From contig JAUPTV010000035.1 of NCBI GenBank assembly GCA_030917925.1, forward strand, positions 1-38,803: 38,803 nucleotides of DNA. Direction: 5' to 3'. The notes under the pieces were generated by a model. It was not told the origin of the DNA, ran no database searches, and saw only the letters and a list, made by a program, of their open reading frames with translations. Below are positions 28,350 through 36,341 of the stretch, piece by piece. A program made the position numbers and the translations under genes. This stretch comes from Pseudomonadota bacterium. Its GTDB lineage: Bacteria > Pseudomonadota > Gammaproteobacteria > Competibacterales > Competibacteraceae. Numbering within the stretch: position 1 is the stretch's first letter; each line of letters starts with the position of its first letter.

Positions 28350-29380
28350 CGCGTACCCTCCTCATCATCGGTCTGGGTCGGATCTTCGTCGTGATAGGCT
28401 TTGGCGTTGCGCCGGGCCAGCACAACCAAGCCACCAAGCAGCGCTAACGGCGCGATCATGCCCTTGTACAAAGTGTGCTGCATCCCTTCGGACACGGCGG
28501 AATAAGCATGATCCGGCAATTCGGGCAGACCCAGTTTTTCGTGCGGAACCCCGGTCAAGTAACGCACCTGTGTCCCGCCCGACTCCTTCTCCCCGTAGAC
28601 ATGCGGCTGATATTCGCCCACTGGCGCTTCATGGCCGGGCCGGTCGCCGCCCAGTTTGCCGCGTGGAAATTCGTATGGTGCGCCTGGTTTCTGCGCCAGC
28701 CGCCGTTCCGCTTCGGCCTGCAACTCTTCCACCAGTCCAAACAGTGACGCGCCGGTCGGGCAGACATCGCAACAGGCCGGCAATTTGCCTTCCGCCTGTA
28801 AATGATTGCAGAACTGGCACTTGGCAATCTGGCCGAAGGGTTCATCAAATTGATATTGCGGGACGTTGAACGGACAGCCATAGACGCAGTACCGGCAACC
28901 GATGCAGGCGTCAGGATTGTGCGTAACGATGCCAGTCACCGGGTCTTTCTGCATGGCGCTGACCGGGCAGACCGAAATGCAGGACGGATCGACGCAGTGC
29001 AGGCAATGCCGCTTGACGAAGGCGTAGCCGTCCTGTTCACGATCCTTTTGCGACATATTGCCGTCCTGATAGACCCGGATCACGTTGAGCGTTTTGCCGG
29101 AAATATCTTCAGCGGTATCCCAGGTGCCCTGATTCCACGCTGCCAGCGCCTCCGGCTGTTCGGGCGGTTTGCCATTGGCTTGCTTGCAGGCGGTTACGCA
29201 AGCCTTGCAACCCACGCACAGCGTCGAGTCATACAACATGCCCACCGCTTTTGGCGGCAGAGTCTTCGGTTCGCGGGGACCGAAAGCTGCCGCCTCGTTG
29301 ACTGGCGCAGCAACGGCGGCAGCAGTCGTGGCGATAGCGCCAGCCGCGCCGCGCAGGAATTGACGACGTTCGAGATCCAT
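28346..29380 (-). CDS. hybA: Hydrogenase 4Fe-4S ferredoxin-type subunit with Tat signal and C-terminal TM
   Basis: RRQFLRGAAGA Tat motif; CVGCKACVTACKQANG, CVDPSCISVCPVSAM, CIGCRYCVYGCPFNVP, CQFCNHLQAEGKLPACCDVCPTGA clusters. Confidence 0.95.
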   Translation of the reverse strand: MDLERRQFLRGAAGAIATTAAAVAAPVNEAAAFGPREPKTLPPKAVGMLYDSTLCVGCKACVTACKQANGKPPEQPEALAAWNQGTWDTAEDISGKTLNVIRVYQDGNMSQKDREQDGYAFVKRHCLHCVDPSCISVCPVSAMQKDPVTGIVTHNPDACIGCRYCVYGCPFNVPQYQFDEPFGQIAKCQFCNHLQAEGKLPACCDVCPTGASLFGLVEELQAEAERRLAQKPGAPYEFPRGKLGGDRPGHEAPVGEYQPHVYGEKESGGTQVRYLTGVPHEKLGLPELPDHAYSAVSEGMQHTLYKGMIAPLALLGGLVVLARRNAKAYHDEDPTQTDDEEGTR

Positions 29381-29394
29381 AACCGGTCCCTCCC

Positions 29395-30582
29395 CTAAGA
29401 CTGCCCAGGCGGGTTATCGGCGTGGTTTGCCTCGCCCTCATCCTTCATACCGCGCAGCGCCATAGCCCCGGCCCCAAGGCCCAGGCCAGCCAGACCCGCG
29501 ACAATCGCCGCTGCGGCAGGCGTGACGCCCTCACCCTTGGGTGAATCGACCACCGGGAAGGCATTGGGTGGGGAAAAAGTTTTCACCTCGGCCAAAGCAT
29601 GGAGCGGCTTGGTGAACCCGATGCCCTTTTCCGTACAGCCGAAGCAGGGATGGCCAATACCAATCGGCCAGTTACTCTCGCCAACATCGCCAAAGCCAAT
29701 CGTCGGGCAGTTGGCGTGAGTCTCCGGTCCCTTGCAACCGAGTTTGTACAAACACCAGCCCAAGCGGTGGCCGAAGTCGCCGTATTCCATGGCGAAGCGG
29801 CCTGCGTCGAAGTGCGGCCGCCGTTCACAATTTTCATGGATCAGTCGGCCATAAGCGAATTTGGGCCGGTTGTGAATATCCAGTTCCGGCGGTTTGCCCA
29901 GCGTGAGCAAATGCAGAACCGTGGACAGGAAGTTGTAGGGATTGGGCGGACAGCCGGGAATGTTGATAATGGTCTTGCCCGGCAATACCTCTTGAACGGA
30001 TTTGGCTTCGGTGGGATTGGGATCACTGGAAGGCATACCGCCCCAGGAGGCGCAGGAGCCAATCGCGATGATCGCCGCCGCGCCTTCCGCCGCTTCCTGC
30101 ACGACTTGCAGAATCGGTCTGCCGGCGACCATGCAATACACGCCGCCATCTTTGGTGGGAATCGAACCGTCCACCACCAGCACGAATTTACCCCAGTTCT
30201 CCTTCATCGACTTGGCCTTGTGGGCTTCGGCCTGATGACCAGCGCCAGCGCACAGTGCCTCGTGATAGTCGAGGGAGATCATGTCGAGAATCAGGGTTTC
30301 CAGCGTCGGATGGTAGGCGCGGAGCAGTGACTCGGTGCAACCGGTACATTCCTGGGCCGACAGCCAGATAACTGGAGGTCGCCGGGGCGCGGTCGCCGCT
30401 TCGGCAATGCGCAGCCCCATCCACGAGGACAGACCCAGCGTCGCCGCAACGCCGGTGCAATATTTCAAAAACTCGCGGCGGGTGAGTCCACCCAGCGCGC
30501 CCGTGTAATTGTCAGGATTCTGGACCGGATCGGACGCAGAATCAGTGTTGTTGACAAACCCCATAACCCCGTTCTCCCGCAA
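29395..30582 (-). CDS. hybO: [NiFe] hydrogenase small subunit with Tat signal
   Basis: LTRREFLKYCTGVAATLGL Tat motif; PPVIWLSAQECTGCTESLLRAYHP; IPGCPPNPYNF; NCPTIGFGD; HPCFGCTEKGIGF; C-terminal TM. Alternative start at 30564. Confidence 0.96.
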   Translation of the reverse strand: MRENGVMGFVNNTDSASDPVQNPDNYTGALGGLTRREFLKYCTGVAATLGLSSWMGLRIAEAATAPRRPPVIWLSAQECTGCTESLLRAYHPTLETLILDMISLDYHEALCAGAGHQAEAHKAKSMKENWGKFVLVVDGSIPTKDGGVYCMVAGRPILQVVQEAAEGAAAIIAIGSCASWGGMPSSDPNPTEAKSVQEVLPGKTIINIPGCPPNPYNFLSTVLHLLTLGKPPELDIHNRPKFAYGRLIHENCERRPHFDAGRFAMEYGDFGHRLGWCLYKLGCKGPETHANCPTIGFGDVGESNWPIGIGHPCFGCTEKGIGFTKPLHALAEVKTFSPPNAFPVVDSPKGEGVTPAAAAIVAGLAGLGLGAGAMALRGMKDEGEANHADNPPGQS

Positions 30583-30625
30583 GATTCAACCACCTTGGAA
30601 AGTAGCGGGAAATGTGACAAGCGGT

Positions 30626-30639
30626 TTGATGATCGTCAA
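30626..30639. promoter_or_regulatory. Fnr-box-like site upstream of hybO
   Basis: TTGATgatcGTCAA matches TTGAT-N4-ATCAA at 9 of 10 positions, about 44-60 nt upstream of hybO start. Confidence 0.6.
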
Positions 30640-30661
30640 TTTTTAGAGATTTTTTTGCGTC

Positions 30662-31384
30662 CTACGATAAACGAATCTCCGCCATCAGCGAATGTGGCTG
30701 ATTAACGCAGACCGTGCGTCCCGAAAAGCGGGCGATGCCGTCTTCCTCCATCCGGCCAATAATCCGGGACAGCGTTTCATGGCGAGCGCCGATCATTGAC
30801 GCCATGTCACGCCGGGAGATCGGCAGGCTGATGACCTGACTGCCATCCGGGGCGGCGCGACCATGACGATCCATCAGATTGACCAGGAGATGGACAAATT
30901 TGTCCCGGTTGGACAGCGTGGCGTTCTGCACCAGTTTATCGTGGGCGTCGTCCAGGTCATGGTTGACGCGCCGCAGGAATTGCAAACTCAATGCGGGATT
31001 GCGCTCCAGCAGCAACTTGACCACCTGCTGGTCGATGAAGCAAACCCGGCTCGGCCCTAGCGCCTCGGCGCTGAAGCGGCGCTTCTGGCCCATCAATACT
31101 CCCCGATAACCCAGGGTTTCGCCGGGGTAGCTGATCTTGAGCAGTACCGGATTGCCTTCAGCATCCACTTGCCGCATGGCCGCCGCACCTTCCACAATGC
31201 AGTAGATACCGTGACTGGATTCGCCGGCGCTGAAAATGGGTTCACCGGCGCGATACCGGCGGCTTTTGCGCATCTGCGCGAGCAGCCTGACATCCTCGTC
31301 AGTCAGGACGCGCCACTCATTCCGTTGACGCAGGGGGCACTCAAGACAGTTAGCGCCCGGCGGGGTACGATGTTGCTGGATCAT
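30662..31384 (-). CDS. Crp/Fnr-family transcriptional regulator
   Basis: cNMP-binding fold plus HTH RRDMASMIGARHETLSRIIGRMEEDGI with E-T-x-S-R recognition residues; AAGGAGG RBS before the ATG at 31384. Confidence 0.93.
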   Translation of the reverse strand: MIQQHRTPPGANCLECPLRQRNEWRVLTDEDVRLLAQMRKSRRYRAGEPIFSAGESSHGIYCIVEGAAAMRQVDAEGNPVLLKISYPGETLGYRGVLMGQKRRFSAEALGPSRVCFIDQQVVKLLLERNPALSLQFLRRVNHDLDDAHDKLVQNATLSNRDKFVHLLVNLMDRHGRAAPDGSQVISLPISRRDMASMIGARHETLSRIIGRMEEDGIARFSGRTVCVNQPHSLMAEIRLS

Positions 31385-31493
31385 CCTCCTTCCTCCTTCC
31401 ACATAATTTTTATAGGCCGATCATCCCGGCGACTTGGCTGGTTGAGTACGCCAACCGTGGCAACGATGATTCGGTTTATGCCTTGTGGACTTT

Positions 31494-31507
31494 TGAACTA
31501 TAGTTCA
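31494..31507. promoter_or_regulatory. 14-bp perfect palindrome between divergent regulator and hupE
   Basis: TGAACTATAGTTCA equals its own reverse complement. Confidence 0.4.
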
Positions 31508-31561
31508 TCGATGGTTGAAAAAAAGGTGTTCGCTCATTCTTGATCTTCAGGAGATCGCTTC

Positions 31562-32137
31562 ATGCATACCCTGTCTGGAAAACGCAGTTTGATCGCCCTG
31601 ACGTTGCTCGGCCTGAGCGGTGTCGCCCAGGCGCATACGTCGGGACTGCCGCATATCGATTTCGCCACTGGTCTGGCCCATCCGTTCGGCGGTCTGGATC
31701 ATCTGTTGGCGATGGTGGCAGTTGGCTTATGGGCCGCACAACGAGGCGGCCGCGCCCTCTGGCTGGTGCCAATGACCTTCGTGCTGACCATGGCGGTCGG
31801 TGGATTACTCGGCTTTTTGGGCGTCACACTGCCCGGCGTGGAACTGGGCATCGCCGGTTCAGTGCTGATTCTCGGCCTGCTGGTGGCGCTGGCTTCACGG
31901 TTGTCGCTGGCGGCGAGTATGGGACTGGTCGGGTTGTTCGCCCTGTTCCACGGTTACGCTCATGGCGCGGAAATGGCCGCAGAAAGCAGTGCCCTGTGGT
32001 ACAGCCTCGGCTTCCTGCTGGCAACGGCGACGCTGCATATCAGCGGCATCGGCATCGCGCTGGCGACTCGGCAAAACCTGTTGCGGGTCAGCGGCGCGGC
32101 GATTGCGGCCAGCGGCGTCCTGCTGCTGGCGGCGTAG
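31562..32137 (+). CDS. hupE: HupE/UreJ-family membrane protein (metal transport)
   Basis: Signal peptide then [52 protein letters not shown]. Confidence 0.93.
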   Translation: MHTLSGKRSLIALTLLGLSGVAQAHTSGLPHIDFATGLAHPFGGLDHLLAMVAVGLWAAQRGGRALWLVPMTFVLTMAVGGLLGFLGVTLPGVELGIAGSVLILGLLVALASRLSLAASMGLVGLFALFHGYAHGAEMAAESSALWYSLGFLLATATLHISGIGIALATRQNLLRVSGAAIAASGVLLLAA

Positions 32138-32205
32138 TATTCATCCCCAATCCAGCCTCTCCCCGCTCAGGCAGAGGGGCCGGTCACCTTACGAGGCGTC
32201 AATCC

Positions 32206-33054
32206 ATGTGCGCGACCTGCGGTTGCAGTAACAGCGATACCGGTCTTCATCCTCACCCGCATCCCCATGATCACCCGCACGGGCATTTACACGGGCCTGA
32301 GCATGGCGACGCGCCGCATCATCCGGCGGGACGGCTGGTCGCTATCGAGCGGGACATTCTGGCCAAAAATGCCGAATTCGCCGCCGGCAACCGGCAACTG
32401 TTTACCGATTCCGGCGTGTTCGTGCTGAACCTGGTCTCCAGTCCCGGTTCGGGTAAAACGACCCTGCTGGTGCAAACCGTGCAAGCTTTGCGCGAGGAGT
32501 TCCCGGTAGCGGTGATTGGCGGCGACCAGCAAACCGCGCACGATGCTGAACGTATTCAAGCGGCTGGCGTCCCAGCCTTGCAAATCAACACCGGTAAAGG
32601 TTGCCACCTCGACGCGCACAGCATCGGTCATGCGCTGGAAGCATTGCCATTGCCAGAAGGCGGGGTGCTATTTATTGAAAATGTCGGCAATCTGGTTTGC
32701 CCGGCGGATTTCGATCTCGGCGAGGCGCACAAGGTGGTCGTGCTGTCCGTGACTGAGGGCGAGGACAAACCGTTGAAATACGCGAATATGTTTGCCGCCG
32801 CCCAGTTGATGGTTCTGAACAAGACGGATTTGCTGCCCTATGTGGATTTCGATGTCGCCCGCTGTCTGGAGTATGCGCAGCGAGTCAATCCCGATATGCA
32901 AATTTTGCAACTGTCCGCCAAAACCGGAGAGGGTATGGACGCCTGGCTGGACTGGGTGCGGCAAGGTCAACAGCAGGCGCTGGCGGAACAGGTGCATCGT
33001 CTGGAGGCGAAACTGGCCACGGTCCGGGCACAGTTGACCCAGAGCGTTCGGTAG
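32206..33054 (+). CDS. hypB: Hydrogenase nickel-incorporation GTPase HypB
   Basis: [39 protein letters not shown] His-rich N-terminus; [13 protein letters not shown] (P-loop); [41 protein letters not shown]. Real start 32206, not 31540. Confidence 0.96.
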   Translation: MCATCGCSNSDTGLHPHPHPHDHPHGHLHGPEHGDAPHHPAGRLVAIERDILAKNAEFAAGNRQLFTDSGVFVLNLVSSPGSGKTTLLVQTVQALREEFPVAVIGGDQQTAHDAERIQAAGVPALQINTGKGCHLDAHSIGHALEALPLPEGGVLFIENVGNLVCPADFDLGEAHKVVVLSVTEGEDKPLKYANMFAAAQLMVLNKTDLLPYVDFDVARCLEYAQRVNPDMQILQLSAKTGEGMDAWLDWVRQGQQQALAEQVHRLEAKLATVRAQLTQSVR

Positions 33055-33061
33055 CGCCTCC

Positions 33062-33418
33062 ATGCACGAAATGGCGCTGGCAGACTCCATCCTGAACATC
33101 GTCGAAGACACCGCCCGACAGCAGGGCGCAGTCCGGGTTACGGAAGTCCGGCTGGAAATTGGCGAGTTGGCGAATGTCGAAAGCGCGGCGCTGCAATTCT
33201 GTCTGGAAGCGGCTTTGCCGGGTTCGCTGGCCGAAGGCGCACGGGTCGAGCTGCTGATCATCCCTGGGCGCGGACAGTGCCTGGAATGCGGCGAGATAGT
33301 GCCACTGGCGGCGCTCTATGATCCCTGTCCCCGCTGTAATGGCTATCCGGTGCGGCCAGTCAGTGGTCAGGAACTGCGCGTTAAAGACATCGTGGTTGAA
33401 TCTGGAGAAAACCCTTGA
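33062..33418 (+). CDS. hypA: Hydrogenase nickel-incorporation protein HypA/HybF
   Basis: MHEMALADSILNIVEDTARQQGA; zinc site CLECGEIVPLAALYDPCPRC. Confidence 0.96.
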   Translation: MHEMALADSILNIVEDTARQQGAVRVTEVRLEIGELANVESAALQFCLEAALPGSLAEGARVELLIIPGRGQCLECGEIVPLAALYDPCPRCNGYPVRPVSGQELRVKDIVVESGENP

Positions 33419-33431
33419 ACCGCCAGGGTTT

Positions 33432-34217
33432 TCAAACCACCGCTGGCCACGAACAACCGGTTTCCGGCAATCCAAACCGTTCCGGGTAGCGAACCGCCAT
33501 TAGATACAGTCCATCGGCTGGCGCGGTGACGCCGGACTGAGTGCGGTCACGCCGTTCGAGGACTTCCCGCGCCCATTCCATCGGCTGGTCGCCAGCGCCA
33601 ATCGTCATCAGCACCCCGGCGATATTGCGCACCATGTGATGCAGGAAGGCGTTCGCCTCCACCTCCAAAATCACGCTATCGCTATCCCGGCGAACGGTCA
33701 ATTCGTGAATGACCCGGACCGGATGGCGGGCCTGACATTCAGCGGCGCGGAATGAACTGAAATCGTGTTCACCGACCAGCGCCTGACCAGCGGTATGCAT
33801 CCGCTCCGCATCCAGGGGTTGGTGACGCCAGGTGGCCCGCTCGCGCCACAGTGCTGACCGGTGCGGGCGATTGAGGATCAGATAACGATACCGACGGGCC
33901 AGCGCCGAGAACCGGGCGTGAAAATCATCGGGCGTTTCCCGCGCCCAGGTCAGACTGACATCTCTCGGCAAATGAGCATTGCTGCCCAATACCCAGGACC
34001 GCGCCGAACGCACCGCTGTCGTCTCGAAATGCGCAACCTGACCGACGCCATGCACCCCGGCGTCAGTACGTCCGGCGCAAACCAGTCGAACGGGATGGTC
34101 AGCCACTTTGGCCAGCGCTTGCTCCAGCGTAGTCTGCACGGTGCGCGTTCCTGACTGCTGCGCCTGCCAGCCCCGAAACCCCGAACCGTCATATTCAATG
34201 CCCAGCGCCACCCGCAT
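33432..34217 (-). CDS. truA: tRNA pseudouridine(38-40) synthase
   Basis: LGIEYDGSGFRGWQAQ; CAGRTDAGVHGVGQVAHF catalytic Asp; FLHHMVRNIAGVLMTIG. Confidence 0.97.
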   Translation of the reverse strand: MRVALGIEYDGSGFRGWQAQQSGTRTVQTTLEQALAKVADHPVRLVCAGRTDAGVHGVGQVAHFETTAVRSARSWVLGSNAHLPRDVSLTWARETPDDFHARFSALARRYRYLILNRPHRSALWRERATWRHQPLDAERMHTAGQALVGEHDFSSFRAAECQARHPVRVIHELTVRRDSDSVILEVEANAFLHHMVRNIAGVLMTIGAGDQPMEWAREVLERRDRTQSGVTAPADGLYLMAVRYPERFGLPETGCSWPAVV

Positions 34218-34250
34218 CGTTAAACCTGAATCCGGCCAAACGTGAGAACT

Positions 34251-34315
34251 TTAGCCACGGAATGACACGCAATGACACAGAGAAAGAAAGAATTTTCCGT
34301 GTTTTTCGTGGCTAA
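34251..34315. repeat. Short inverted repeat
   Basis: TTAGCCACG (34251-34259) pairs with CGTGGCTAA (34307-34315), with additional ACACG/CGTGT pairing inside. Confidence 0.5.
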
Positions 34316-34329
34316 TCTCTGGAAATTAC

Positions 34330-36171
34330 CTAACCCCGCACCTTGCCGCCGGTCTTATCTTCCTGATACAGCGCCCGCATCATCGGCTTGTCGCGCTTGT
34401 AGATATCATCCCGGAAGTGCAGCAGGCCATCGGTATCAACCCAGGCCGTCCAGTACAGCAGATACACCGGTAATTCCTGGGGGAGTTGCACCACCCGCTG
34501 CTTGCCTCGGGTGGACGCCGTTTTGATCTTGTCCTTGTCCCACTTCGGATCATGTTTCAACAGGTACTCGGCCAGTTCCAGCGGATTGGAAATGCGGATG
34601 CAGCCGGAACTGTAGGTGCGCTGATTACGGCTGAACAACTCCCGCGAGGGGGTGTCGTGCAAATAAATGCTGTAGGGATTCGGGAACATGAACTTGATCC
34701 CGCCCAGCGCATTGCGAGGACCGGCGTCCTGCCGCAGGTGGTAGTTGAAGCTGCGGGCGCTCACCGCACTCCAGTTCACCGCGCCGGGATCGATCTGCTG
34801 GCCAGCACCGTTATAGACACGAATACCCTGACGCGCTAACGCATAGGGATTGCGCTTGAGTTGTGGCAGCTTGTCCTTCACCGCGATATTGCGCGGTACA
34901 TACCATTTCGGACTCAACACCAGGTATTCCATATTGGCGGTGAACGTCGGGGTCTGCCGCTCTTGTCGACCCACTACGACTTTCGACTCCATCACTGGCT
35001 GGCCTTCCTCGAAGACCTGCATCTTGTAACTGGGAATGTTGACCATGATGTAACGGGAACCCAGGTCATCGGGCATCCAGCGCCACCGCTCCAGATTGAG
35101 TTCGATTTGCTGAATCCGTTGGGACACCGGTACATTCAGCGCCGCCAGAGTGGCGGTGTTCACCTTCCCGGTCTCGGGCAGGCCATGCCGCTTCTGGAAA
35201 TGGCGCAAGGCTTCAGCAACCGATTTATCCGTCGCATGGCCCGCTTGCAAATCACCGCTGGCTTCCAGTCGCGCCCGCAGCGTTTTTCCCGGAGCGCTGC
35301 TGGCCACCATGGGCCAACCGCCTTCCTGTTCAACTTTCCGGTAGTTGTGGAGCATTTCGCGCAACTGAACGTAGCCTTTGGCCTGGGGTGCCAAAGACTG
35401 TAAAGTTCCAGCGACCCGATTCTGACGCAAGGCTTCTTCCAGCACCTCGGCCAAATCCCGGGAACGGGGTTTGATGGCCCAGTCGGGATCGACTTTGCGC
35501 GGCGATAACTGGCCGGCCAGCAACTGTGAGCCGTAAGTCAGAAAGGCGTCGGTCAGCAGTAGATCAAGCTGAGTGAGTTGACTGGCGTCCTGCGCCCGGT
35601 CTTGCTGGAGCGCCGTCAACCGTTTGCGCAAGCTGGTTCGGTCGTCATCCAGTGTCCGCAAACCCTCACGATCTGCTTTGCCCATCGCCTTGAGCAGATC
35701 TTCGGTTGCTGACCGTGGCGCACCGTTGGCGTCCAGCCAGGCTGGTTGATAACCGCGCCCGGCGTAGAACGCAATCACGGTATCCAGTTTTCGCACCGGA
35801 TGACTGTCAACTTTCAGTGCGGTCAACGGGGGATCGGTGCGGAGCTGCTGGCAAATCTGGACCGCGATTTCATCCTGTAGACTCAAGGCGCGGTCTGGAC
35901 AGGGCGGTAGTGGCGGCTGCCCGGTCACCTCTGGCGCTGCCGGTGTTGATTCGCCCGTGGGAGACGCCGGCTCCAGCTCTTCAGGCGTACTTTCTACGGG
36001 CTGGCCGGTGGTGGTCTGTAGGCTGGCCACCGTCGCTCCATTAGGATCGACAACAGCGCTTGGCGCTACCGACGCTTGACCGTCGGCCACCTGGGCCTCA
36101 ACCGGGACATTGAGCGCACAGGCGCTCAACAGGGTGCAAAACCAGACAGGAATAAGAATTTGTTTGGACAT
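34330..36171 (-). CDS. L,D-transpeptidase (YcbB/LdtD family), probable lipoprotein
   Basis: N-terminus MSKQILIPVWFCTLLSACAL; peptidoglycan-binding region; YkuD domain IKFMFPNPYSIYLHDTPSRELFSRNQRTYSSGCIRISNPLELAEYLL. Start 36171 preferred over 36222. Confidence 0.93.
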   Translation of the reverse strand: MSKQILIPVWFCTLLSACALNVPVEAQVADGQASVAPSAVVDPNGATVASLQTTTGQPVESTPEELEPASPTGESTPAAPEVTGQPPLPPCPDRALSLQDEIAVQICQQLRTDPPLTALKVDSHPVRKLDTVIAFYAGRGYQPAWLDANGAPRSATEDLLKAMGKADREGLRTLDDDRTSLRKRLTALQQDRAQDASQLTQLDLLLTDAFLTYGSQLLAGQLSPRKVDPDWAIKPRSRDLAEVLEEALRQNRVAGTLQSLAPQAKGYVQLREMLHNYRKVEQEGGWPMVASSAPGKTLRARLEASGDLQAGHATDKSVAEALRHFQKRHGLPETGKVNTATLAALNVPVSQRIQQIELNLERWRWMPDDLGSRYIMVNIPSYKMQVFEEGQPVMESKVVVGRQERQTPTFTANMEYLVLSPKWYVPRNIAVKDKLPQLKRNPYALARQGIRVYNGAGQQIDPGAVNWSAVSARSFNYHLRQDAGPRNALGGIKFMFPNPYSIYLHDTPSRELFSRNQRTYSSGCIRISNPLELAEYLLKHDPKWDKDKIKTASTRGKQRVVQLPQELPVYLLYWTAWVDTDGLLHFRDDIYKRDKPMMRALYQEDKTGGKVRG

Positions 36172-36341
36172 GGAAACGGCTGACCTAATGCTTACGATTG
36201 GCATAATGTATCGTATTATCATACCAACAAAGTATTAAAATAACAACTTTGCAGGGCCATAGAAACAACAAAATACCGCTTCATCACCTGTTGCGCTGAT
36301 TAAAATTGACTGAACAATCGCCAAAACGGTTCACGATCATC

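Noticed and set aside
25705-30330. Plus-strand ORFs of 193-253 aa across the hydrogenase genes
   Set aside because: Shadow ORFs opposite strongly supported hyb genes.
31540-33054. 504-aa ORF as a long HypB
   Set aside because: N-terminal part is out of frame over hupE; HypB starts at 32206 with MCATCGC and conserved domains.
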